Positions 10,830 to 20,665 of a stretch of 42,800 bases of DNA are shown in pieces. Position numbers and translations under genes: made by a program. The first letter of the stretch is position 1. The number at the start of each line of letters is the position of its first letter. The stretch is taken from positions 1 to 42,800 of the forward strand of contig JAUDYN010000019.1 in NCBI GenBank assembly GCA_030407005.1. The letters run 5' to 3'. The notes under the pieces were generated by a model. That model ran no database searches, was not told the origin of the DNA, and saw only the letters and a program-made list of their open reading frames with translations. Source of the stretch: Desarmillaria ectypa. Taxonomy: Eukaryota; Basidiomycota; Agaricomycetes; Agaricales; Physalacriaceae.

Positions 10830-11394
10830 GACGTGGCAGATAGTCAGTCCTCGGGGTATTCGTTCGGGTTCTAACGCGAGTTCCTTGATTTATATCAAGG
10901 ATGTTAGTTCGTCATAATGGTTACGATACAATCGAAGATGTGCATTATTTGTGTTGATCATCGTGATATCCTTTTCAGTTTTCAAATTCCTATCCTGCCG
11001 AACTGTTTGAATATCCTCGATAAACAGGTTCATATCTGAGTATCACCGTCCAGCCTACTTGCTCTTGCTCATTCAGTCGCAGTCTATCAGCTCTCTGGTC
11101 CAATCCAGGCCGGCAGCCACTTCAAAGCGCTGTAGTCGGTATCGTCGTTCTGATGCGTACCTATCATTGTCGCCCAGGATTCATGGTGGATCATCCGAAG
11201 CTATCGCATTTAACAACCGATTTTCCACTCAAGTCGACTTCCAGCTTTAACAATCAGAGAACAGCTCACTTCGAGTCGGTCACCGTCAAAGAATGCGACT
11301 TTTAATTTGATTATGTTCAAGAGAAAGTGCCTTCGATGGTATTTTGAGATACAATTTGGACTCGTACTGGTTTGGAACTGGATATCGTTTGTCC
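10830..11394. other. Non-coding spacer inside left arm
   Basis: This is the shared 3' flank between the secreted-protein gene and the methyltransferase tail. A short palindromic stretch (CCTTGATTTATATCAAGG) lies near 10883-10900. No gene is supported. Confidence 0.5.
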
Positions 11395-11533
11395 TCATTG
11401 AAGAGCTTCTCCCGCTGTGCATTCCACTTCACCAATCCAAACTTCTATCGGATTACCACCTGATCCTGCGATCTCGTCAACCTTTCTGAAGTGAATGCCA
11501 ATCTCCTTGGCCATCACCCAAATGGTGCGTTCT
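11395..11533 (-). pseudogene. 3' tail fragment of methyltransferase MT1 (duplicated)
   Basis: This is a copy of the last 46 codons, including the stop, of the gene at 13217-14528 (starting RTIWVMAKEIGIHF, ending AGEALQ). Beyond 11533 the reading continues into unrelated sequence, so the fragment has no catalytic domain here. It would be completed if the spacer were inverted; see findings. Confidence 0.9.
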
Positions 11534-13216
11534 TTTCGTTTACACCCTACTCCCTCAGTATCGATCCAAACCGGCAAGAGGATTCATGGTTCCCACTACT
11601 GACTCATTTCATCTCCTCTCATCATTACAAGGCACGATATCTTCGGGATGTCAGTTACAGAGGCAGGGAGTCCTGTTGACTGTTTTCCTTTTAAGGACCG
11701 TTTGCCAGTGCGACGCCTACAACTACTACCATTCCCCATTAAATACAAGACATATTTGCATGGTAGTGCCCGGCTACTATTTCCCTGCAAGTCCGGTGCC
11801 ATTTCAAGCTCAATGTCTTTGAATTTAAAGATTCTCGTCCTAACCACATTGATATGACTCATACACAAAGTTTACATCCACCAGTAGAAAATATTTCTTC
11901 AAAATGCTCACCAGTAAGGATATATCATATTTTATCGATGCCGTGCCATCCCGCACGTTTTCGTTCAACTTGACGGACAATGTAGAGTCTAGACAACGAA
12001 ACAACAGGAATACATTTCGCAGCCAGAAAATCCGGCACGATAATGGTAAGTAGTTGGGAAGTAAATTGGATCCATATTCTTTCTGAGAGAAGGGGGAAAC
12101 GACAGAGGGCTTAAGTACTAGGGGAGATAACGATTGGATAACGACGATCGGTATGCCAAATCATTAACATTTGTATGTATTTAGGTCTTGAAGAGGAAAG
12201 TTCGGGATCCTTTGTATTGATCGCTTTTCTGCATAATGAAACATTGATAAGATGAACAACTCTTTCAGCACAGGAAAGTTTTTCTTTCCAAGAGTATTTC
12301 ACTCGTCTATCATGACCCTAAATCCTCTCAAGCACCTATCATTGGAATGAACGCAGGCGCGATAGGATATATCAAACAAGTGTCGCCGTGCCGGTGCCCA
12401 GGACCTTTCTGGCTTTACCAGGACTGGCAAGCCAAGAATACCGACAGGACCAGCGATGCTCCTTACCTAGGGGTTTTGAGAGGACTCAACAACTTACAAG
12501 AGCATCCGGCAGTGCATGTAACAATGGAAATTGGACAGCTTGTTACTAACCAGTAATAGACAAAGTCTGGGAAAAAGCTCGCTCGGCGGCTTCGCACTTT
12601 GCACGAATGTAGAAGAATTTTTTTTTTCGTGCTGTAATTGACCAGTTATCAAGTCTTATTTTAGAGTTTTCTGCCGAGAGTCCGGTCTCGCCTCCCGTTA
12701 TTGACACCCATTAGGTAATTCTTACAGACCTTTTCCTCGATCTAGGCAATCAAAGTTTCTATCATGCTACAAACCCCTTCGATTTTGTCGCGATGGTTTT
12801 GCCTGAGGGGCAAACGGACTTTTTCGAAAAACATGTATCAGTACACCAAGGCTTTCACTCTAGGTTCTGATGAAAATGAAAACGTCTTGTTATGTCCCTT
12901 TCTTATGTTTAGAATCAAGGATTTTGTCTAATTATCGTATACAACAGATGCCGAGTTTTAAAAAAAATGATGTCTGGAGTACCTACCTATCTTTATGTAC
13001 ATCTGTAGATTTTTGCGAATGAGCTGTGCCAAGTACTTTCAAAAGCGAGAAAAAGAATATGGAAAGGATCGGGGACCCGGCGCTATGATAAACTAAATCA
13101 ACAACCCAATTAGGAAGCAATACCCTGAGGGCCGAGGCATGAATGCCTGACGTCCATCATGCATCAGGACCGGTGTTTAACGGACCGAAGGCTTGACCCA
13201 GATTTATTTAGTCGGC
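11534..13216. other. Spacer of the inverted repeat, no gene recognised
   Basis: About 1.7 kb, AT-rich in parts (12600-13060), with poly-A/T runs. The longest ATG frames are 69 codons at 12347-12556 and about 49 codons at 11903-12052, both on the plus strand; neither shows a signal peptide, repeat or known motif. This is probably sequence that separated the left arm's insertion site from the MT1 promoter. Confidence 0.4.
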
Positions 13217-14528
13217 ATGTTCTACTACATCTCATTCCTACGACCTCCTCCATCTAATGCGAGCTTGTCCAGCAAGCTTCGTATCACACCACAGATCACC
13301 AATGACCTTCGTACCGAATTTTATCACAGCGCACAAGATATCTTCTACGTCTGGTCGTCGTCACTAGGAACCCAGACCAGACCAAATAAATTGACCACCT
13401 GGAGACAAGAAAATGCATACAAGGAGATTGTTGTTCCCTTGCCACCTTTAGCTCGAGATGGTCAGGAGTGGACGCTCATCCTGACAGCCTCCTCCAAGGC
13501 TTCAGATACCATTGTGAACCTTCAAGACAGCGACGCCCTGGGAAGACTACCCTTTGGGGTCTTATCTATGCCAGTACAATTTGGACGGTCCACAACAACA
13601 GAGAAGAAACAGGCAAGCATTGAAAGAATCTATGCTTTACATCGTGGCACCATGAAGATAACAGAACAGACCTCATTCGACTTGGATAAGGTGTTTCGAA
13701 ATATTTCTCATTGAAAATTCGTCTTATCTCGGTCAGATATAGAAAATATGGGACAGTGGTATCGGTCTTAGTTCTTGGCTGGTCACTAAATCAAGATTGG
13801 CACAACTGCCTGAAACGCTGCAGACCGCATTATTCTCCAAAGAGAATAGAACTATCATTGAACTGGGTAGGTAGGTATGTCCACGATCTTTGTCTGCGTT
13901 TCATGTTCTTTCAGGTGCAGGAACAGGCGTTTTATCCTTGACTCTTGCAGCCTTGCGCGATGAACGGGATGACAGCAAGTCTCGTATCATGACTACCGAT
14001 CTAGGTTCGTACACATCTAGACCTATGATGTTTCGAATGATTAAGCCATCAGGATACCAGAGTCTGCGATCCCTCTTTTGGAGCACAATATCGCATCGAA
14101 CGGGCACTTGCTCCCCGACGGCTCGGCCTGTCCGAAAGCCAGTGTGTTGGACTGGGATGAAGACCTGCCGGATTATATTCAATCGTTACCTGACGGTTTT
14201 GACGCTATAGTGTACGTATACCTCAGCCTGTGTGACCATCGTGTGCCGGCTCTTACACCGATCCAGCATGGCCGACGTCACATATAATACATCTTCCTTT
14301 CCGGGGCTCCTTCGTACACTCGCAAGTCTTACGACGATGAGCGCAAAGCGTCCCCTGGTCCTCTTGGGATACAAAGAGCGCGACGAAGCAGAACGCACCA
14401 TTTGGGTGATGGCCAAGGAGATTGGCATTCACTTCAGAAAGGTTGACGAGATCGCAGGATCAGGTGGTAATCCGATAGAAGTTTGGATTGGTGAAGTGGA
14501 ATGCACAGCGGGAGAAGCTCTTCAATGA
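13217..14528 (+). CDS. METTL21-type (Methyltransf_16) lysine methyltransferase, MT1
   Basis: Members of this seven-beta-strand family transfer a methyl group from SAM to lysines of proteins such as elongation factors and chaperones. Five exons give 366 aa: 13217-13690, 13743-13866, 13915-14004, 14061-14211 and 14267-14528. The SAM-binding motif I (IELGAGTGVLSL, around residues 196-207) follows the typical KIWDSGIGLSSWLV stretch. The acidic post-I strand (TTDLESAIPLLEHN) and the family motif VMADVTYN are also present. A long N-terminal region of about 160 residues with no known motif precedes the domain. The last 139 nt lie inside the right arm of the inverted repeat. The gene converges on MT2, with the secreted-protein gene between them. 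The substrate cannot be told from sequence. Confidence 0.85.
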
Positions 14529-15093
14529 GGACAAACGATATCCAGTTCCAAACCAGTACGAGTCCAAATTGTATCTCAAAATACCATCGAAGGCACTTTC
14601 TCTTGAACATAATCAAATTAAAAGTCGCATTCTTTGACGGTGACCGACTCGAAGTGAGCTGTTCTCTGATTGTTAAAGCTGGAAGTCGACTTGAGTGGAA
14701 AATCGGTTGTTAAATGCGATAGCTTCGGATGATCCACCATGAATCCTGGGCGACAATGATAGGTACGCATCAGAACGACGATACCGACTACAGCGCTTTG
14801 AAGTGGCTGCCGGCCTGGATTGGACCAGAGAGCTGATAGACTGCGACTGAATGAGCAAGAGCAAGTAGGCTGGACGGTGATACTCAGATATGAACCTGTT
14901 TATCGAGGATATTCAAACAGTTCGGCAGGATAGGAATTTGAAAACTGAAAAGGATATCACGATGATCAACACAAATAATGCACATCTTCGATTGTATCGT
15001 AACCATTATGACGAACTAACATCCTTGATATAAATCAAGGAACTCGCGTTAGAACCCGAACGAATACCCCGAGGACTGACTATCTGCCACGTC

Positions 15094-15974
15094 CTAGTTC
15101 TCATTAAATGCTTCAGACTGTAAAAATAGGGTGAGTTAGAAAGGCATTAGACGGCCGAAGGTTTGCAACTCACAATATCGAGAGTATCTATGAGAGACAT
15201 ATTAATCAGACCAATGCTTTACTGTGCAGATGTAGACATACCACTGAAACCAACAGGAGATCCCGTCCCGTCGGTCCTGGTAGAGTCGGTGCTAGTGTTG
15301 TCGTTGGCGGGAGTACCGTTGTCGGCGGAGCTGGCAGAGTTGGTGTTAGTGTTGTCGTTGGCGGGAGTACCATTGTTGGTAGAGCTGGCAGAGCCAGTGT
15401 TAGTGCCATCGTTGGCGGAAGTGCCATTGTCAACGATGAGCTTGATAAAAGTGAAGAGAGCGTCCACGATGGTTCTGGTGTCAAGCTTGGCGAAAGTGCC
15501 GTCATTATTAATGGTACCGAGGCGATCGAGAAGGTTGCGGAAAGTGTCAGAGTTGAGGAGAGTGCCGTCGTTGGCGCGAGCGCCGGTAATGATGTCCTTG
15601 AGAGCAGTGCTGGCAGCGTGGAGGACGGTGTTGATGCCAAGTTTGGTGGGGGTGCCGTCGTTAAAGTTGATGAAGATGTTGTTGAGTTGCTCGAGGAGGT
15701 TGGCATTGTTGAGATCGTTGGCGCAAGTGCCGTCGGTAATGATGCCGGGGTCGACGCGGCGGTTGAGGCCAGTGCCGTCACCACCGACATTTAAAGAGCC
15801 AAAGGCGTTGGCGTTTTTGTCGGTGACCTAAATACTGGATATCAGAGTGGAACAGCCCAGAACAAAGACACGTACGATGGCATCTCTGTTCACGAGAGAT
15901 GATGGCGCCGCGTGTGCGGATATCGTGAGGACGAGGGCAGCGACGACAGCAGCGTTGACAACGTTGAAGAGCAT
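15094..15974 (-). CDS. Small secreted NDGT-repeat protein, right copy
   Basis: Mirror copy of the gene at 9949-10829, with exons 15974-15876, 15827-15242, 15187-15174 and 15117-15094. It encodes the same 240 aa with signal peptide, four DGT-helix units and three 18-residue tandem repeats. It lies between the convergent 3' ends of MT1 and MT2, which is probably its ancestral position. The TATA box is duplicated at 16086-16093. Because coding, intronic and flanking bases are alike, the two genes should give indistinguishable transcripts. Confidence 0.75.
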
Positions 15975-16085
15975 AGTGATGGTATGGAGTTGGCCGGTAG
16001 GGAGCGTGGTGTTGCTGGAAAGCGGTAGAGATGATGGCAGTAGGGGGCAGAGTTGGGAGATTACGAGCTGTCGAATTGTCACACC

Positions 16086-16093
16086 TTTTTATA
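16086..16093 (-). promoter_or_regulatory. TATA box of secreted-protein gene, right copy
   Basis: Mirror image of the site at 9830-9837, about 110-120 bp upstream of the minus-strand ATG at 15974. Confidence 0.6.
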
Positions 16094-16327
16094 CCCTGAG
16101 GGCCCACCCTAGTTAGCGCAGATCCCAGCCACAGTCAACGTCATTTGCGCGACGATGACGCGCATCGATAGTTCTTCTGGCGAGATTGCCGAATTCGGAT
16201 AACATTCGTGTTCAATTTCCCGGTGCCTACGATCCCGCCACCGAGCTCGAGTGGACCCCTCTGCATCGCTACAGTGCGTTTGGCCCGTGACACTTCACGT
16301 CGTGTACTATGCCCTGCTCTTGTAGTC

Positions 16328-17582
16328 CTATCCTTGAGAGTTGTGATCGTCAACCTTGCATCCAACCCAAATCACGTATGGCCGTGGAAGGCCATTGCTT
16401 CGTCCTATCCTCCATACTTCCCAGCCAGGTGTTCCAATCCAAAGTTTCAGGAACAGGCGTACTGCATCTTCGTCTCGCAGCTCAACAACTACCATCACGG
16501 TCGTCCGTCCAGGCGTCGATACGTAATCAATGGTGTCCACCAGAGCAGGCATTAGAGAAGGGTGATATATGCAATCCACTACGAAAACAAGATCCACAGC
16601 TGGAGACTGAAATATTCGCGATCGCTGTTTCGATGGAGTTGCATGCAGTGAAAGCCAGTCAAGTTCAGCGATTGATATATTAGTCGTACGATGAGAGCCA
16701 GTGCAGTTAAGTAAGATGTTCTTTTCGAGTAGTGGCAAGATTTCACTGGCATCAGTGACGGTATAATTTTGAACCCAGGAACTCAGTGCTATGCTCAGCA
16801 GGCCGGTGCCCGCCCTGTTACTGCAGTTCAACGAAAGAACGGGAAACGAAGTTTTAAGAAAGACTAACCCGAGCTCCAGTATCGACATGTCCCCCAACGT
16901 GTTCTTGTCAAACAAAGAATCTGTCGGTGCAGCAAAGTGAAGCTGTTCAAGGACAAGACGCGCAAAATCAATGCTGCACAAAAGGATCAGTCTTACTATA
17001 CTGCGGAATAAGCCTCAAGAGTGGCAACCTAGCTTTCCATACCACGCTTCCTGTGTCCCCATTTCGACTTCGCAAGGCGGTAACGTCTTGGGCGACGCTG
17101 ATTTCAATTGTTCTCCCGACAGGCCTCGATGCCTTGGTTGCACGTTTCAAAGGGTGCCTTGAAGACTTTGTTCGAGGTAGAGATACTGGAGGAGCGCCCA
17201 TCGGTGGGCAGAGGTCCAGTTGAACTATAAGGACATCATGATGCGAATCTTGCTGTCCAAGTCCACGAAATTCTTTCGAGTATGGAGAAATACCGCCCTG
17301 GAGATCTGAATATATCAAAAACACCTGTAACAAAGAGCCAAAAAATTAATACGGCATGAAAGAGATTCAGTAGCAGGATAGCACCTCTTCGTCTGCATCA
17401 ACGACCTCCTGTGAATCTTCTGGTAACCGAACAACACCCCAAGTACGATCGTCATTCATTGAAGTAGTAAGCCCTCGTAAACGTAAGCCGTCCGGCGTCG
17501 TAATGGTCGGCGCTAGGCCCAAACTTTGTTGTCGGTTGTTGTCAATGGCCTGTCGATGCTCTCTTCGTCGGTCCATCGTCAT
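16328..17582 (-). CDS. METTL21-type (Methyltransf_16) lysine methyltransferase, MT2
   Basis: SAM-dependent protein methyltransferase of the same broad family as MT1 but clearly different in sequence. Four exons close the frame: 17582-17385, 17324-17029, 16973-16869 and 16814-16328, giving 361 aa from the first ATG. Motif I reads LELGAGTGLLSIAL; the acidic post-I strand is TVTDASEILPLLEKN, and the family D-x-x-Y motif appears as VVDCIYHPSLMPAL. The N-terminal part contains VFLIYSDLQGGISP and VSLPRTKSSRHPLKRATK. An in-frame ATG at 17459 (MNDDRTWGVVRLP) is an attractive alternative start giving 320 aa, because the first ATG would overlap the 5' end of the divergent PCP1 coding region. The 3' terminal 133 nt lie within the inverted-repeat arm. 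The substrate is unknown. Confidence 0.8.
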
Positions 17583-19083
17583 TTAGCACGGTCGTTAACG
17601 CCTTTGCACTCCGCTCATCGATTATTCACCTCTGGAAGATGCCTGAGATATACTGAAGCTACTCAGAAGATTCACGAGCCAGCTTTTGAACGGCCTAAAT
17701 TTGCGGAAAGGCTAGGCCGACCTCAAATAAGGAATCAAGTCCTGGTAAGCCACATATTGGGTTTTTGGATGCTAAATAGCTGACCGGAGGAAAGTTTTTC
17801 GTATTTGGGTCGTCGCTTGCGTTCTCCTATGCCACATGGAGAACCAATTTTGAGACAGAGGTGTGGGCGAACAGGCTGGCTGCAACCACAAAATGGACCG
17901 ACATCACCAGCGCAGACCTGCGTAGACTCCAACAAATCGAGTTAGTCAAGGTGTGTTTTCTGTGTTCTGTGAGTAATCGTCTTTAGCCCGAACCGATACA
18001 TGACAGAATCTTCGGGGAGTCTATGCTCTCATCCAAGACCAAGCCTCGCAGATCCCTCAGCTGCTCCGACCATGGATCAGCGGATTATACCTTGCCTTTG
18101 CACAACCTTATGCAGATGCCTCAGATGGGCGACGGCTCTGCTGGAAACTCTGTCTGCTCAATGCTGGTGTATGGGTAGCTTGGAATGTATCACGTTTGCA
18201 ACCTGTGATGATTCGTAGTTTCATGCATCACCCGCTTTCCGGCTTGTCGTACACTATGCTTTCAAGCACCTTCAGGTGCATATCTTCAAGGGATTCGTTT
18301 CGCAGATTATTTACTGACCTGTGGATACAGTCATAGGTCAATCATCCACCTCTTGGCCAATTGTCTAGCGTTGGAAAGCTTTGGTAGCCATTGTCAAAGT
18401 TATATTTTGGTTCCAGACTCATCCTTTGTTCGCAGGATCATCCGCGTCGGTGTATCTCTCCCAGTCGCAGTCCTCTACATCCCCGGATCAACTTGAATCA
18501 ACATCGGCATACCATTTCCTTGCTTTCTACCTCTCAGGTGCGTTATTTCAAGTCAACGTTGGTTAAATAGTTCTGATCCTTTCCTAATTTGATCTAGCTG
18601 GCGTGTTTGCTTCCCTCGTTTCGCATACCGTGACCGCTAAATTCAAGTACCCCCCGTCTCATATCCCGCTTATCTTCTCCTGCCAATGCACCCAAAGCCA
18701 TCGACACATGGCAGGCAGCAGTCTCTGCAGCACCCACCACAGCGGCTAGTGCAACCACAAAAGCTGCAGCTTCGTCGATAGTGCCTTCGTTAGGCGCCTC
18801 TGGTGCCATATATGCCTGCGTAACGATGACAGCTTTGGCATTTCCGAACGGGCAGATTGCTCTAACCATTCCTCCTTCATATCCCATCGATATACAATTA
18901 GGCGTTGGCGCCTTGCTTGCACTAGATGTTCTGGGTGTAATTCGGGGATGGCGGTTCTTCGACCATTTTGCTCACCTCGGAGGTGCCACTTTCGGCGTCG
19001 CATACTACACCTTTGGCCCGACGTTTTGGACCTACATGAGGGGAGCTGGTGGCGGCAAAAAGTCCGATCCGGAAGAAGAGTAA
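17556..19083 (+). CDS. PCP1: Mitochondrial rhomboid protease (Pcp1/Rbd1/PARL type)
   Basis: Pcp1 is an intramembrane serine protease of the mitochondrial inner membrane; in yeast it processes Mgm1 and Ccp1. Exons are 17556-17744, 17795-17950, 18007-18275, 18331-18383, 18436-18537 and 18598-19083. The N terminus (MLSSSVHRHLARSLTPLHSA) looks like a mitochondrial targeting sequence. Rhomboid motifs are LANCLALESFG, the catalytic serine in LGASGAIYACVT and the catalytic histidine in FFDHFAHLGG. A hydrophobic segment precedes the first motif region (LFFVFGSSLAFSYA). One problem: the last exon must change frame near 18650-18655, a run of six C. Five C would restore a 417-aa protein. A 103-nt intron (18647-18749) would also keep the frame, at 383 aa. 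The gene starts head-to-head with MT2. Confidence 0.8.
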
Positions 19084-19482
19084 AGGAAGCGTCGGTTTCC
19101 TAACACTCTCGGCTCTCAACCCGTATAAACCTACTCAAGACAATTTCTGTATTCTCACTCGTTCACACTCTGTAGATGCTATAGAACACAAGATATACAG
19201 TGTCGTGAAGAAGCCAAAACGGGTTTGACTTCCGCGAATTCTCCTTCCAGGATTGAGAGTATTCCATCCATGCATCTGTAAGAAATTCGTGCAGATCCAG
19301 CCATGATACCGCTTCACTTACCTTTTATATGCCGCCTTTGTACTTCCGTCGTAACGAGCGGACTTCATAGGCTTCTGTGAACATTCTTCCACAGACTTGG
19401 TTCAGCATTAAAACGATTACTATAAATACACCCCACATTTTAGACATATTTCATCTTCATACCAGAGCCTCAGTCCACGCCG
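19084..19482. other. Intergenic PCP1 to H3-like gene
   Basis: About 400 bp with no open frame of note. A TATA-like stretch (ACTATAAATAC) at 19420-19430, about 55 bp before the H3-like ATG, may serve that gene. Confidence 0.4.
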
Positions 19483-20019
19483 ATGGCACGCAATAAGAAT
19501 TGTGCAATCAAGAGTACAGAAGGAAAGAGTGCGTCAAGCCTGCTATCGACCTATTCCTTTCTAACCAGCCTTCATAGCCACTAAAAAACCGGTCTTAACT
19601 AGCAACAACGCTCTTCCTCTCAAGCAGCTTGCCGTCAAGACCTCTCAAATGCTTGCTCACAAAAGGCTGACACGTCATCGCTTCCGTCCTGGAACTGTGG
19701 CCCTTCGTGATATCAGGAGGTACCAAAATTCGACGAACTTGCTTATCCGAAAGCTGCCATTCCAACGTCTTGTCCGTAAAATCGCGCAAGACATTCAGGC
19801 AAATCGTCTTTATGTCCTTAAATTGTTGTGATGCTTACAGGCTTGACAGCTTTTCCCTCTCCTTTGCTTCCAGACGACTTCTGTCCTCGCTCTACAAGAG
19901 GCTGCAGAAGAGTTTTTGGTTTCCATCTTTCCGCGTGCCTCCATACGGAAAGGGTTATTCTGATGGCTCGGGATGTTGCCTTAGTTCGAAAGATCAGAGA
20001 AGGTCGTGAAGCATATTGA
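19483..20019 (+). pseudogene. Diverged histone H3-type variant, probably broken in its last helix
   Basis: The histone fold is recognisable: [39 protein letters not shown], then TTSVLALQEAAEEFLVSIF, and finally ERVILMARDVALVRKIREG. The tail begins MARNKNCAIKSTEGK, aligning with canonical H3 at R2, K4, K9, S10 and K14. Likely exons are 19483-19528, 19578-19798 and from about 19850. The second intron sits where canonical H3 has its last intron but needs a GC donor (CAG|GCAAAT). With acceptor 19849, loop 1 becomes two residues longer than in H3, as in CENP-A-like histones. Between LVSIF and the helix-3 part, about 16 nt seem to be missing, shifting the frame and giving an early stop. So it is either a pseudogene of an H3/CENP-A-like variant or a variant whose splicing I have not solved. 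Confidence 0.65.
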
Positions 20020-20665
20020 ATCTAAAATCAAGCTAAGAGGGGATAGAAGCTACGAACGTATAAATGTTCTATTTGGGTAATGATAAGTTCAACTGCGATT
20101 TTTCTTAAATTTCAGTGAATGCCTCAACGTGATACAACATTATCTAATCGAGGGTAAAAAATATGGCACGGTGATCACCTTATGACTACTAGCCCCACAT
20201 GTGGATGATGGTACTACGAGCGCAGTCGTACGTTTAATTACGCTCATTGGCTTGGACCTTCGGCTACTGCGGACCAGCCCCGGGACCCCCACGCAGACAC
20301 ACAGCACAGGGTAGAGATCAATTAAGGCACCATATGCGTTTCGTGGTCAAGAAAAACCAACATATTCACGTTATTCCAAGGGACCCGGAATCCTTGTCTA
20401 CAAACCTCAACATTTCCATTCCTCACCAGCAAAGACTCGGAGGTCGCATGTGTGATGTCCGATCACCGGAAGTAACAATATCATGCGATCACGTGGCGCA
20501 GTTTTACCTTGATACGACATAATAAGGACCGCAGCTACCTTTGGCCCCCATCCGTTTTGCCTAGTTCCCCTTCTCGCTGGGCGAGCACAGCAATCTTCTA
20601 TCCGATTTATACCTCTACTGCCACGTTCCTTCACACATCTCTTCCTATCCTTTTCTCTCTCTCCA
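20020..20665. other. Intergenic H3-like gene to aspartic protease
   Basis: About 650 bp, without a supported gene; a 91-codon frame at 20247-20522 shows no known motif. The last 40 bases before the protease ATG are strongly pyrimidine-rich, as is common for leaders of well-expressed fungal genes. Confidence 0.4.

Larger units (their letters stand above)
9463..11533. repeat. Left arm of 2,071-bp inverted repeat
   Basis: This arm is the reverse complement of 14390-16460 (position x pairs with 25923-x). Every open frame inside one arm recurs residue for residue in the other, and the non-coding stretch I compared directly (10761-11040) also matches. The match ends at 9463/16460 and 11533/14390; the next base differs on both sides. 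I see no target-site duplication, terminal motif or transposase. The arm carries a full secreted-protein gene and the 3' tails of two methyltransferase genes. Confidence 0.95.
14390..16460. repeat. Right arm of 2,071-bp inverted repeat
   Basis: This is the reverse complement of 9463-11533. Here both methyltransferase genes continue past the arm ends as intact genes, so this arm looks like the original locus and the left arm the derived, flipped copy. The inter-arm spacer is 2,856 bp. Confidence 0.95.

Noticed and set aside
9463..16460. DNA transposon with long terminal inverted repeats
   Set aside because: No transposase, no target-site duplication at 9463/16460, and arm ends fall inside host genes, so a segmental inverted duplication fits better.
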